NCBI GenBank assembly: GCA_009773205.1
Contig: WPAE01000018.1
Span: 1-41,742 of the forward strand
From: Ignavibacteria bacterium
GTDB lineage: Bacteria > Bacteroidota > Ignavibacteria > Ignavibacteriales > Melioribacteraceae
Length of the DNA stretch: 41,742 bases
Reading direction: 5' to 3'
Shown here: in pieces, positions 8,512 to 18,022 of the stretch
Numbering within the stretch: position 1 is the stretch's first letter
How the letters are laid out: each line of letters starts with the position of its first letter
Notes under the pieces: model-generated
The model's database searches: none
What the model was told of the DNA's origin: nothing
The model's input: the letters and a program-made list of their open reading frames with translations, nothing else
Made by a program: the position numbers and the translations under genes

Positions 8512-9637
8512 TCATAGTCTTAAAAATAATTTCGGCAGCACGTTTAGAAGCACCACTGCTGCCAAGTTTTTGTTTGATTTCGCTTAATGCTCTTTTCATT
8601 TCATCTAAACTTTCTTTGCTGCTTAAATAAACGCGGCTAGTATTATAAATATTTTCTTTGCATGCACCATTTTGGATTAATTCCGGTACAGCCGTTTTAC
8701 CCAAAATTATGTTAGCCATTGCAATGTTCTTAACTTTGGCAAGCAGCTTACCAATCAAATAAGTAATTGGATTAGTTACATAAACAACAACAAATGGCAA
8801 TTGAAAGTAGGCGGCTTCAAGAGTAGAAGTGCCGCTTTTAATTATTCCAAACTTTGCAAGTTTGAACAAATCGTAAGTAAATCCTTTAACAATTTTGTAA
8901 CCGGAAGCATAGCTGATATCAGTAAAAATATTTTCGTTAATATTTTCGGCGCAAGCAACTACAATTTGCAAATCAAACTCTTTAGCTAATTGCTTTGCAG
9001 CTTCTAAAGATTCGCCGAAAATTCTTTTTATCTCCTGTTTACGGCTTCCGGGTAAGAGCAAAAGAATATCTTTCTCATTATCAAGCTCAAACTTTGAATA
9101 CAATTCTGCTTTTGAAAGAAAATTGTAATTCTCAGCATGTTCAACTAACGGATGCCCAACGTAAACAGCATCAACTCCAGCTTCTTTGTAGATCTTTTCC
9201 TCAAACGGAAAAATAACAAGCATCTTTTTTATCATGATCTTAATCTTTTCTATTCTTCCTTTTCCCCAAGCCCAAACTTGAGGAGATATGAAATAGATAA
9301 GTTTCTTTCCGCGAGAATGAAATTTATGTGCAATGTTAAGATTGAAACCAGGATAGTCAATTAAAATAATCGTTTCAATTCTTTCTTTTTCTGCAAGCTG
9401 CAAAAGATCACTTTTCACTTTGTTGATGAATGGAAGATGGCGAATGACTTCGATGAAACCAAGGAAAGCCATTTGTTTAATATGATATTTAGCTTTCATA
9501 CCGGAGGCAATCATTTTGTCTCCGCCAATTCCAAAGAACTCTATTGAAGAATCAAGTAAACTCAATTCTTTCATAACGCTTGCGCCATGCAAATCGCCAG
9601 AGGCTTCGCCGGCAATTATCATCAGTTTCTTATTCAA
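8498..9637 (-). CDS. lpxB: Lipid-A-disaccharide synthase
   Basis: LpxB condenses UDP-2,3-diacylglucosamine with lipid X to form the lipid A disaccharide at the membrane. It is 379 residues, normal for this GT19 family. The N-terminus MIIAGEASGDLHGA is the family signature. PQVWAWGKGR, LLLPGSRKQEI and KSGTSTLEAAYFQLPFVVVY follow, with the C-terminal MANIILGKTAVPELIQ segment. Its start overlaps the stop of the preceding methyltransferase-like gene by ATGA. The next gene overlaps by 14 bases. Together with lpxK two genes on, it shows that the organism makes LPS and has an outer membrane. Confidence 0.96.
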   Translation of the reverse strand: MNKKLMIIAGEASGDLHGASVMKELSLLDSSIEFFGIGGDKMIASGMKAKYHIKQMAFLGFIEVIRHLPFINKVKSDLLQLAEKERIETIILIDYPGFNLNIAHKFHSRGKKLIYFISPQVWAWGKGRIEKIKIMIKKMLVIFPFEEKIYKEAGVDAVYVGHPLVEHAENYNFLSKAELYSKFELDNEKDILLLLPGSRKQEIKRIFGESLEAAKQLAKEFDLQIVVACAENINENIFTDISYASGYKIVKGFTYDLFKLAKFGIIKSGTSTLEAAYFQLPFVVVYVTNPITYLIGKLLAKVKNIAMANIILGKTAVPELIQNGACKENIYNTSRVYLSSKESLDEMKRALSEIKQKLGSSGASKRAAEIIFKTMNEAY

Positions 9638-10215
9638 CTTAATGCGTATCTAACAATTATTAAAAAAATTATAAAAGCAAAAGCTTGCAAAGTTCTCATT
9701 TCACTTTTTAGTCCGGCTTTCGGATTAAAAGGAGGCTGTTCAATACCGGGATTAGGATAGGCTTTTAATCTAGGAATTAACTTGGGAACAGAAGCTCTGT
9801 AATCTTCGTAAACTCTGCCATATTTAGAAACTAAAAATCCTTCTTCTTCTTTAATAATAACTGAATACTGCCAGATAAAAAATGCCATAGCAACAATTGG
9901 CAAAAGTGGAAACAAAGCCATAGACATTATTCCGATGCCAAGATACATCAACATATTTCCTAAGTAGAGTGGATTGCGTAAATGTGCAAAGGCTCCGCTT
10001 ACTACTAAGTAAGTAGCACCAACTTCTCCTGTTCGTCTTGTTTCACTTCCGGCGTATGCAACACCCCAGAAACGAAAAAATTCACCTAACAGCGCCGTGA
10101 GAAATCCAATTACCAAGCTAAGCGGTGTAGCTTGTTCAAAAACAAGCATAAGAATTAGGAATGGTATTGGAGTGTAGCTCCTGTACTTAAAAACTTTTAA
10201 CGCAAAATTGTTCAT
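9634..10215 (-). CDS. Isoprenylcysteine carboxyl methyltransferase-like membrane protein
   Basis: This 193-residue protein has about four to five membrane spans. The ICMT/phospholipid-methyltransferase signature is in its second half: HLRNPLYLGNMLMYLG, then EEEGFLVSKYGRVYEDY and VPKLIPR. These residues bind S-adenosylmethionine in the family. Bacteria lack prenylated CaaX proteins, so the substrate is probably a lipid or small molecule. The gene is coupled to both neighbours: its ATG shares one base with the stop of the HAD gene, and its stop overlaps the lpxB start as ATGA. Its place before lpxB hints at envelope lipid methylation, but nothing in the sequence proves that. Confidence 0.75.
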   Translation of the reverse strand: MNNFALKVFKYRSYTPIPFLILMLVFEQATPLSLVIGFLTALLGEFFRFWGVAYAGSETRRTGEVGATYLVVSGAFAHLRNPLYLGNMLMYLGIGIMSMALFPLLPIVAMAFFIWQYSVIIKEEEGFLVSKYGRVYEDYRASVPKLIPRLKAYPNPGIEQPPFNPKAGLKSEMRTLQAFAFIIFLIIVRYALS

Positions 10216-10937
10216 TAAGCTTCCTGTAAATAAACTTCTTTTCGTTTCAATAACGCTTGGTGTCTTTTCTTTAACCGTTTTTTGGTCTTCACTTCTTCAA
10301 GTCGTTTTATAACACAATCAAAATCTTTATAAGGGAAATAAGTAATTCTGTTTACTTCGCAAAATTTTAGCAGAGAGTCTTTAGCAAATATGAAATCACA
10401 AAACTGAATTGGGCATCTATCGGAAACTCCATCGCCAATGTAAACTGTAAAATCGTCATCGCTGCTATGTTTAAGAACATAATTACGTTTGCAGTTTGCG
10501 CTGCATTTACAATCATCCGCCGAATTAGGAAAACTTGGAATCATCTTGTTATCATTGAACAAAAGCACGTTTGAAGAAAACTCTATGCCTGCAAGCTCTT
10601 CTTTATCTAAAATTGTTTTAATGTAGTAATCGAAACCATCGCTGATTATCCGCAATTCAAAATTATTTTCTTTACAGTACACAACAAATCTTTTAAAAGA
10701 TTTTTCGATTTCGATAGTGTTTAGAAAATTTTTTATTTTTGCTTCATCTGCATGTTTTACAGATTCGCACAAAACTTTCCAGCCGGTTCTTGGGTCAACT
10801 AAATCATTGTTCCAATCTTCTATAAGTTTTTCAGAAAACTCTCTATCACCAAATTCAATGAACAATTCTTCGCCAACATCTTTTTTAGTGATTGTTCCGT
10901 CAAAATCAACAAACACTTTAAAGACTTTTTTATCCAT
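10215..10937 (-). CDS. HAD-family (MtnX/PHOSPHO1-like) phosphatase
   Basis: A HAD subfamily IB phosphatase of about 240 residues. Motif I is VFVDFDGTIT with the nucleophile Asp and the acid/base Asp. Motif II is around RIISDGFD, and motif IV is VYIGDGVSDRCP. The Cys-rich stretch DDCKCSANCKR resembles the inserted Cys motif of MtnX-like and PHOSPHO1-like phosphatases. The substrate is unknown; a methionine-salvage role is possible but no mtn neighbours are present. The open frame extends upstream into smc. I place the start at MDKKVF, where ATG overlaps the last 8 bases of smc; ATG at 10943 is an alternative. A 1-base overlap joins it to the next gene. Confidence 0.8.
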   Translation of the reverse strand: MDKKVFKVFVDFDGTITKKDVGEELFIEFGDREFSEKLIEDWNNDLVDPRTGWKVLCESVKHADEAKIKNFLNTIEIEKSFKRFVVYCKENNFELRIISDGFDYYIKTILDKEELAGIEFSSNVLLFNDNKMIPSFPNSADDCKCSANCKRNYVLKHSSDDDFTVYIGDGVSDRCPIQFCDFIFAKDSLLKFCEVNRITYFPYKDFDCVIKRLEEVKTKKRLKKRHQALLKRKEVYLQEA

Positions 10938-13900
10938 TCCCATACTCTGGAATATCCTCGAAGCGGACGCCAACAAGCTTGGAAACTCCTTCTTCTTGCA
11001 TTGTAACGCCATACATAGTTTCGGCAGATTCCATAGTGCGCTTATTATGTGTTACTATTATAAACTGTGTCTTATCACTAAATTCTTTTATAAGTTTTGT
11101 AAAACGATCAATGTTTGCATCGTCGAGCGGGGCATCAACTTCGTCTAACACACAAAATGGAGATGGTTTTACAAGATAAATTGCAAAGAGCAGGGCAGTG
11201 GCGGTTAATGTTTTTTCTCCTCCGGAAAGAAGTTCAATGGTTGTTGGGCGTTTTCCTTTTGGCTTTGCCATAATCTCAATCTTTGCTTCAAGCGGATCAA
11301 TGTTTTCTTCAAGGATTAAATCTGCTTCATCACCTGGATTAAATAAAGTTTGGAAAATATTTGTGAAGTTCTGACGTATAGCATCAAACGTATCCATAAA
11401 CAGTTTTTGTGCTGTTTCATTTATTTCATTTATTGTTTTGATTAAATCTTTTTCCGATTCAATCAAATCTGTTCTTTGCTTCAGTAAAAAGTCTAAACGC
11501 TGCTTTTCTTCATCGTACTCTGAATAAGCAAGTAAGTTTACAGGTCCTAAACTTTTGATTTTGTCTTTGTAGCGATGAACTTCTTGATTCACTTCATCGT
11601 AATTGAACGAGTGTAAATCCTCAAATTCTTTCACTACTAAATCAACAGAATAAGTCTCTTTGATATGTTCAAGAATGTTATTGATCTTGAAGTTTAGTTC
11701 ATTATCCTTTAGATCAAGCGAATAAATTTTATCAGAAACTTCCTGCCTTTGATACCTTAATTGACTCAACTGATTTTCAAATTGAGATGCTTCACTCTTT
11801 ATTGCTCTTAAGTTCCCACTAATTTCACTTTCTGCATTTAACATTACAGCGCGCGATGAATTAATTTTTTCAAGCTGGTCTTGAGCTTCGCCAAGTATTT
11901 CGTTAAGCGTACGCGATTCTTCTTCGTTTGTAGTTAAATCACTTTTTCTTTTTTCAATGCTTGCTTTGATTGTCCCAAGATTCTGTTCAGAACGTGTTAT
12001 AGAATTTTTAGTGTTTTCTATTTGTCCGCTCAATCTTTCAAAATCAACTCTTCTTTGATTTTGTTCTGCCAGCTGTTCCGTAAAATCAGTTTCAAATTCT
12101 TTTAACTTAGCTTCATGAGCTGCTATGGTTTCTTCGAGTTTATTTCTTTTCTCATTTAGTATTTCTAAATCTTCTAAACTTTGCTCAATGTGAACATCCA
12201 ATCCGTGAGCTTTTGACGCCAATTCTTGAATTTCTTTTTCTGTGCTCTCTACATCTTCATCAGCTTTCTTTCTTTCAAACTCAAACTGAGAAATTTGCTT
12301 GTCAATATTTGCTATATCATTTGCAATTAACTTCTCGCGGTCGGATAGATTTTTTAGATCAATCTGAGATAATTTCGTTTCAGTTTCTTGTATTGTAGAT
12401 TTTAGCCTTTCGAGATTGCCTTCGTAAGCAGGAAACTCTTTTTTAAGATTTTCTAAAAGCTGGCGGCGTCCAAATAAAGTTTCATCTTGTTTTGGAAGAG
12501 AGCCTGCCTCAACTATACCGTTGTTTTGTAATAAATCACCTTCAAGTGTTGCGAAGCTGAACTCCGGATAAAATTTACTAAGCGAAATTGCACTTCTTAA
12601 ATCTTTGGCAACAACAATGCGCTCTAATACTTTATCGAAATAGGGTTTCCAGTTGGAATCTGTCTCGACAAAATCTTTAGCCCAGCCAACAAAACCATCG
12701 TCTGCTGCAATCTTTTTTGCTTTTCTCTTAATGCTGAAACTTGAAAGCTTGTTAAGTATAGATTTCTTTAAATCATTTTCATTTTGTAAGAGATAAAAAG
12801 AAGCCTTACCCAAATCATTTTTCTTTAGATGATCAACAGCGCTTTCGAGATCTGAGAGATTATCTACGAGTAAATTATTAAGAACGGATTTTAGAGCTGC
12901 TTCAAGTGCAAAACGAAATTCTTCGTTGGTGTTGCCAATATCTGCAAAAATACTTTTACTCTTGGTCGTCCATTCATCACTATCAATTAAAACTCTTGCG
13001 CCTTTGGAAATGCCTTCGAGATTCGAAATCAAAGTTTGCAAGAAATTTATCTTTTCTTTCAAACCGGCAAATAAAGTTTTTTGCTCAACTTCTTCATTCT
13101 TTAATTTGTTTACTTGTTCTTCGAGCGCTGCCTTTTCTTTTTCGCGCAAAGTAATCTGCAAACCGGCTTCGGTTAGTTTTTTTTGAGTTTCTTCTTTTTC
13201 TACAACAAGATTATCAATGTAGCCAACAGTTTTAGCAATGTGATTTGTTACGTTCTGAATCTTAGTATTCTGCTTCTCAATATTTGCGCGGTGAGTATCA
13301 AGCTCTTTTTTATAACCGGAATTAACATTTTCTTTTTCTGCAATCTCCTTTAGAAGCGTAAACTTATCTTCATTAATAATTTTAAGATCACTTCTTTGCT
13401 GATCAAGCTGCAAGCGTTTTTCTACAACAAGGGATTCTTGCCGTTCTATATCGTATTTCTTTCCTTCTAATTTGGTAGTAAAAGTTGCAAGTTCTTCTTT
13501 CCCATCTTGAATTGCAAATTCTGTATCTTCAAGCTGAGATGTTAAATCTGCAATCTCTTGCTCTAATCTTGCGCGATTATTTTTAAGCGATTTTAATCTT
13601 TCTTCTGTAACTGAAATATTTTTTTGAGTATCAAATAAATGTTCGGAGTTCTTAGCTATTTCACTTCTCTTGTTTTGTAATTCAGAATCAACCGCGTTGA
13701 TTTGTTTCCTGAAACCAATCAATTCATTTTCAATTTTGCGAATATCAATGTCTATCTGATCCTTTTGAGCAGTTAATCCAATAATTTCACTTTTCAAAGC
13801 TGATTTCTTTTCGTTGAACAATGCGTACTCGTGTTCGCTTAAATCTATTTCTTTTTCGCGAAGCACAGTTTGTATTTGCGTGTACTGATCTGCTTTCTTA

Positions 13901-14526
13901 GCCTGACGTTCGAGTGACCGAACTGTTTTATCAACTTCGGAAACTATATCGTTTACGCGGGTTAAATCTGTTTTTACTTCATCAAGTTTTTTAAGCGAAA
14001 GCCTTCTGCGTAACTTGTATTTGTTTACGCCTGCAGCTTCTTCAAATAATCTCCTTCGTTCTTCTGTTTTGTTGCTGAGTATTGTTTCAATCATTTTTAA
14101 TTCGATAACAGAATAAGCGTTGGCTCCAATTCCTGTATCCATAAAAAGATTGGTAATGTCTTTAAGTCGGCAAATGTTTTTGTTCAGCAAATACTCGCTT
14201 TCGCCGGAACGAAATATTCTTCTTGTAATTGTAACTTCGGAGTACTCTGTAGGAAGTATTCCATTATCGTTTACTAAAGTCATAGAAACTTCTGCCATAC
14301 CCATTGGCTTGCGGCTTCGCGTTCCGTTAAAGATAACGTTTTCCATTTTATCCATCCGGAGCGTTGTAGTTCTTTGCTCGCCAAGTACCCAGCGAATTGC
14401 ATCTACAATATTTGTTTTTCCGCAGCCGTTTGGTCCTACAATTCCGGTTATACCTCGGTTGTAGTTAACAAGCGTTCTATTTGCAAAAGATTTGAAACCA
14501 AGTATTTCGAGTTTGGATAGAAACAA
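10930..14526 (-). CDS. smc: Chromosome segregation protein SMC
   Basis: SMC forms the ring of bacterial condensin and organises the chromosome. The 1198-residue length is typical. The N-terminal ATPase half has GFKSFA and Walker A IVGPNGCGKTN at about residues 29-39. Two long coiled-coil arms run roughly from 165 to 500 and 680 to 1000. A globular hinge lies between them at about 510-680. The C-terminal half has the ABC signature LLSGGEKTLTA, Walker B FCVLDEVDAPLDD and the D/H-loops ending in VTHNKRTME. scpA and scpB are not in this window. It begins 7 bases after the GH2-like gene and overlaps the HAD gene start, an unusual neighbourhood for smc. Confidence 0.97.
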   Translation of the reverse strand: MFLSKLEILGFKSFANRTLVNYNRGITGIVGPNGCGKTNIVDAIRWVLGEQRTTTLRMDKMENVIFNGTRSRKPMGMAEVSMTLVNDNGILPTEYSEVTITRRIFRSGESEYLLNKNICRLKDITNLFMDTGIGANAYSVIELKMIETILSNKTEERRRLFEEAAGVNKYKLRRRLSLKKLDEVKTDLTRVNDIVSEVDKTVRSLERQAKKADQYTQIQTVLREKEIDLSEHEYALFNEKKSALKSEIIGLTAQKDQIDIDIRKIENELIGFRKQINAVDSELQNKRSEIAKNSEHLFDTQKNISVTEERLKSLKNNRARLEQEIADLTSQLEDTEFAIQDGKEELATFTTKLEGKKYDIERQESLVVEKRLQLDQQRSDLKIINEDKFTLLKEIAEKENVNSGYKKELDTHRANIEKQNTKIQNVTNHIAKTVGYIDNLVVEKEETQKKLTEAGLQITLREKEKAALEEQVNKLKNEEVEQKTLFAGLKEKINFLQTLISNLEGISKGARVLIDSDEWTTKSKSIFADIGNTNEEFRFALEAALKSVLNNLLVDNLSDLESAVDHLKKNDLGKASFYLLQNENDLKKSILNKLSSFSIKRKAKKIAADDGFVGWAKDFVETDSNWKPYFDKVLERIVVAKDLRSAISLSKFYPEFSFATLEGDLLQNNGIVEAGSLPKQDETLFGRRQLLENLKKEFPAYEGNLERLKSTIQETETKLSQIDLKNLSDREKLIANDIANIDKQISQFEFERKKADEDVESTEKEIQELASKAHGLDVHIEQSLEDLEILNEKRNKLEETIAAHEAKLKEFETDFTEQLAEQNQRRVDFERLSGQIENTKNSITRSEQNLGTIKASIEKRKSDLTTNEEESRTLNEILGEAQDQLEKINSSRAVMLNAESEISGNLRAIKSEASQFENQLSQLRYQRQEVSDKIYSLDLKDNELNFKINNILEHIKETYSVDLVVKEFEDLHSFNYDEVNQEVHRYKDKIKSLGPVNLLAYSEYDEEKQRLDFLLKQRTDLIESEKDLIKTINEINETAQKLFMDTFDAIRQNFTNIFQTLFNPGDEADLILEENIDPLEAKIEIMAKPKGKRPTTIELLSGGEKTLTATALLFAIYLVKPSPFCVLDEVDAPLDDANIDRFTKLIKEFSDKTQFIIVTHNKRTMESAETMYGVTMQEEGVSKLVGVRFEDIPEYGNG

Positions 14527-14533
14527 ATAATCC

Positions 14534-17101
14534 TCAATTTATCATTGAATTGTATTGCATTACTGCATTACTCAAATAATAAAATACTGAATGAGTAAGT
14601 TGATATTTTAGCAGAACTCCGCCCAGCAATACAAATACAAATATGAATGAATATAAATAAACAAATAATGGACGCACATCAAATATTACGTAAATCCCTT
14701 TTATTAATCTTAAGTATAACCATAGGAAGAATATGGTTAGAAGTATAGCAATAATCGAGTTCGCTGCTTCCATCATAAGTACTTTGTAAAGAATTAATTC
14801 CACGGGCAAGAAAAGTGTAAATGGAAGTAATGCCCAGATAATTGTAAAATAAATACTCGATAGTGGAACTTTAGTTTTAACAAAGAAAGCTCCAAATTTT
14901 ATAATTAAACTTAGAAGCGCAATTTTTAGTACAACAGCTAATAAAAGAATTACAAAACAAGTTTGTGGATTCCAGGCAAGATAACTTACTGCAAGCATAA
15001 GCCTTGAACTAGCAAAAGAGAGCAGAAGTTTTTCAAACAAAATATTGTTATGCAAATAGAAAAGAATAATTGTAACAAGTAAAGCCGCTGAAGCCGCAAT
15101 TATTAGCATTAAAATTGATGAATGTATTCCAGATAAAATTCTATGGTCTCTTATATCTGCAAAGAAGTTGTAAGGGCGAATGAGCGCGCGCGTAGCATCT
15201 TCTCTAAATTTTCTTTTTGTGTTGATGAGAACTGCCATAGTTACAGAAAGTGCTAATGCTATAATTATGAATGCAATTGGGTTATCTTCTTTGCGTGAGC
15301 CGATTGGAATTGTAACTTTACTTCCGCCTGTCAACTTGGATTTCAAAACTTTGTAAGCAATAAAATTTGTGTTGCCGGAATGGTTGATTACATTAATCCC
15401 ATATTTGTTTTGTTCGTTAAAACCGGCAAACATTGAAGGAAAAGCGCCTCTATACCCAAATAACGAATTGATGAAAAAACCCGAAATCTTATTCTTTCTG
15501 GATAGATTTATTACATCTTCAAAATATTTTGCCTGCGCTTCTTTCGAATTTTTAACTAAATAGCCTGCAGAGCTTCCTTTATAATTTGGATACGTTAATT
15601 CGCTCAAGAAAATTGAACTGTTTCCTAGAGCCGATATAGATGAAGTTAGATTTTCTTCCAACAAATCTTTTGTAACAGAAAAGATTTCTAAGCCGAATAA
15701 ATCTACATTCTCAATTCTCTGAGTTTGGACTCCAACAAATGAAGCGTAGCTTAAAATGTTTTTCTTCTTAAACTCAGAAGCAACGCGTGTTAAAAATTTT
15801 TCTGTTATAAAAGAATTGGGTAAGAATCCGCTTCCAACTCCCATCAAAAGTGCGCTGGTATAATCCAGGTAATTCGAAAGAAACTCCTTTGCAAAGCCGG
15901 CTAATTTTAACTTGTACTCGTTTTGTTCAAGAAAGTGTTCAGGTACAGAATTCAACGGAAGCTCTACTAAAGCAAATAAACCTAATTCTTGACAAACCTT
16001 TAACGCGTAAGGATGCGGATAGCTTTTAGCAAAGCGGATACTGTTAAATCCCGTTTGCTTGATAAAACTCAACTCTTCTCGGATTTTTTCGTATAGATTT
16101 TTTTCGCGCGGTTGTGTTTCGTTTAAAAAATATGTTGTTCCGTTGAAGGCAAAAGGATTTCCGTTGAGAAGAAATGAGTTATCGCTTTTGTTAAGCTGAT
16201 AAAATGAAATTTCTTGAGCATGCTTGTCTATAATTACGCCATCTTTTATCAAGCTTATTTCGGATAGGTAAACATTAGGTGATTCAGGCGACCACAAAAC
16301 CGGATTTTGAATATAAAACTCGAAGCGTGCATCGTAGTTTTCTTCTGTCCCAATAACTTGAGAGAAACTTTCTTGAAACTGTGAACCCGCTGAATTATAT
16401 AAATTTACAAGAACATAAAACTGAGTCTGCTGATTTATTTTTTCTTTTGTTGTAGTGTTTTCTACATGAACATCGAAATTGATTTTACCGGAATTAAGAT
16501 TTCCTAGTGTGTATGAATAATCAACTTTAGAAATTGAAAGCTGCGGAACAATCTTCAAATAAACATCGCGTATAATTCCGCCGGAAAATTCTGGAAAAAG
16601 AAATCTTTGTTTTGTAGGAATTGTAGCTTCAGAATCTAACTTACTGTTTACCTTAACAGTAATCTTGTTGGCTTTATCCCAGCGCAAAATATCTTTGGGC
16701 AGTGAAACATCAAAAGGAACAGCTCCGCCGTAATGAATAAAAATAGTGTTACCGTTTAAAGATATTTCAGCCGAATTGCTTAATCCTAAAAAACCAATTT
16801 TAATTTGATTGTTTTTAATTTGCTGCTCAGTAAATTCTACATTTTTTTCAAAAACCAGAACATCTATGCCATCAAAAACTGCTGGAACAGAAATTTTCAC
16901 TTTTTTACCATAGTCGCTTGCGTGGTAAACATTCCAAGAATCGTTAATAAGAAAAACATTTCGTGTATCGGAAGAGCCGAATAAAATTCTGTCGAAAGTC
17001 TGGTTTTTGTTAGATGGCAGCGATGTAACTTTGATTTCTGCAAGGTTTAAAATCGGAAATAATAGGATTAGGCAGTAAAAGGATATTAGTTTTATCGTCA
17101 T
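14534..17101 (-). CDS. Membrane-anchored GH2-like protein, probably catalytically inactive
   Basis: This 855-residue protein begins with a signal peptide (MTIKLISFYCLILLFPILNLA). A sugar-binding-like beta domain, an Ig-like domain and a TIM-barrel region (FNGTTYFLNE, GFNSIRFAKSYPHP, ELGLFALVELP) follow in the order of glycoside hydrolase family 2. The acid/base motif, normally Asn-Glu after a short hydrophobic strand, reads MGVGSG near residue 420, so the catalytic Glu is missing. A Glu remains at the nucleophile position (FLSELTYP, near 500). About six membrane helices fill residues 600-855. The open frame continues to 17212, but that stretch contains the tpiA terminator, so I prefer the ATG at 17101. 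The function is unknown. Confidence 0.75.
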   Translation of the reverse strand: MTIKLISFYCLILLFPILNLAEIKVTSLPSNKNQTFDRILFGSSDTRNVFLINDSWNVYHASDYGKKVKISVPAVFDGIDVLVFEKNVEFTEQQIKNNQIKIGFLGLSNSAEISLNGNTIFIHYGGAVPFDVSLPKDILRWDKANKITVKVNSKLDSEATIPTKQRFLFPEFSGGIIRDVYLKIVPQLSISKVDYSYTLGNLNSGKINFDVHVENTTTKEKINQQTQFYVLVNLYNSAGSQFQESFSQVIGTEENYDARFEFYIQNPVLWSPESPNVYLSEISLIKDGVIIDKHAQEISFYQLNKSDNSFLLNGNPFAFNGTTYFLNETQPREKNLYEKIREELSFIKQTGFNSIRFAKSYPHPYALKVCQELGLFALVELPLNSVPEHFLEQNEYKLKLAGFAKEFLSNYLDYTSALLMGVGSGFLPNSFITEKFLTRVASEFKKKNILSYASFVGVQTQRIENVDLFGLEIFSVTKDLLEENLTSSISALGNSSIFLSELTYPNYKGSSAGYLVKNSKEAQAKYFEDVINLSRKNKISGFFINSLFGYRGAFPSMFAGFNEQNKYGINVINHSGNTNFIAYKVLKSKLTGGSKVTIPIGSRKEDNPIAFIIIALALSVTMAVLINTKRKFREDATRALIRPYNFFADIRDHRILSGIHSSILMLIIAASAALLVTIILFYLHNNILFEKLLLSFASSRLMLAVSYLAWNPQTCFVILLLAVVLKIALLSLIIKFGAFFVKTKVPLSSIYFTIIWALLPFTLFLPVELILYKVLMMEAANSIIAILLTIFFLWLYLRLIKGIYVIFDVRPLFVYLYSFIFVFVLLGGVLLKYQLTHSVFYYLSNAVMQYNSMIN

Positions 17102-17160
17102 TGTGCAAAAATTTTCCAAATAAATCACACAAATATACGAAATCGAGAGGGGGGTGTTCA

Positions 17161-17194
17161 ATAAAAACTTCAAAATAAAGGCTCTAAAAGAGCC
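17161..17194 (-). terminator. Rho-independent terminator of tpiA
   Basis: Perfect 6-bp arms GGCTCT (17180-17185) and AGAGCC (17189-17194) flank a three-base loop. Reading on the minus strand, a T-rich run follows (complement of 17161-17179). It lies 37 bases past the tpiA stop codon. It separates tpiA from the GH2-like/smc gene run and argues against the long upstream start of the GH2-like gene. Confidence 0.8.
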
Positions 17195-17230
17195 ATTATT
17201 TGAATTAAACAAAAAAAATCTAAACTATCA

Positions 17231-17983
17231 TTATACAGATTCAATAATCTTGAGGAAAGAATCGGCTTTAAGGCATGCTCCGCCTACCAAAGCGCCGTCA
17301 ATATCCGTCTGAGCTAACAATTCTTTTGCGTTTTCCGGCTTAACACTTCCTCCATATTGAATTACGAGCTTTTGAGCAAAAGTTTCAGAAAGTAGTTTTG
17401 AAACCAATCCGCGAATGAAAGCATGAACTTCCTGTGCTTGCTCGTTAGTTGCAGTTTTTCCGGTGCCAATAGCCCAAACCGGTTCGTAAGCAATTATTAA
17501 GTCGGAAAGTTCTGCTTCGGTTAATCCTTCCAAGCCAAAGCGAATTTGCCTTTCGCAAATTTCAAATGTAATTCCTTTTTCTCTTTCTTCAAGAGTTTCG
17601 CCAATACAAAAAATTGGCTTTAACCCATGTTTAACCGCTGCTTTAATTTTTTTGTTGATGATTTGATCTGTCTCACCAAAAATTGTTCTGCGTTCCGAGT
17701 GTCCTAAAACTACATATTCGCAGCCAACACTTTTAAGCATTGATGGTGAAATCTCGCCGGTAAATGCGCCGCTTTCTTCAAAATACATGTTTTGTGCGCC
17801 AAATTTAATTATAGAATCTTTGAGCAGTGTTTGTGCAGTTTCTAAAGATGTAAATGGGGGACACACAATAACTTCAGCTTTTGTAAGCTCGGTTACACCT
17901 TTTTTTAATTCAGAAATCAAACTGACTGTGCCGTTCAAGTCGTTATTCATTTTCCAGTTGCCGGCAATTACTTTTTTACGCAT
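17231..17983 (-). CDS. tpiA: Triosephosphate isomerase
   Basis: TpiA interconverts dihydroxyacetone phosphate and glyceraldehyde-3-phosphate in glycolysis and gluconeogenesis. It is 250 residues, standard for the family. Residues visible are GNWKMN (substrate-binding Asn and Lys near the N-terminus), VLGHSERRTIFGE with the catalytic His, AYEPVWAIGTGKTAT with the catalytic Glu and mobile loop 6, and IQYGGSVKPEN plus GALVGGACL in the phosphate-binding C-terminal part. It is followed by its own terminator. A 10-bp inverted repeat lies about 40-63 bases upstream of the ATG and may be a control site. Confidence 0.98.
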   Translation of the reverse strand: MRKKVIAGNWKMNNDLNGTVSLISELKKGVTELTKAEVIVCPPFTSLETAQTLLKDSIIKFGAQNMYFEESGAFTGEISPSMLKSVGCEYVVLGHSERRTIFGETDQIINKKIKAAVKHGLKPIFCIGETLEEREKGITFEICERQIRFGLEGLTEAELSDLIIAYEPVWAIGTGKTATNEQAQEVHAFIRGLVSKLLSETFAQKLVIQYGGSVKPENAKELLAQTDIDGALVGGACLKADSFLKIIESV

Positions 17984-18022
17984 CGTTTCCTCTTTGAATT
18001 TGTGTATGGAATAGGTACTCTA

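Noticed and set aside
10938-11012. Upstream extension of the HAD phosphatase
   Set aside because: It lies inside the smc 3' end; the HAD motif I begins soon after the ATG at 10937.
14120-14464. 114-codon plus-strand open frame
   Set aside because: It is antisense to the conserved ATPase head of smc, without ribosome site or family features.
17102-17212. Upstream extension of the GH2-like protein by 37 residues
   Set aside because: The stretch contains the tpiA terminator, and the ATG at 17101 gives a clean signal peptide.
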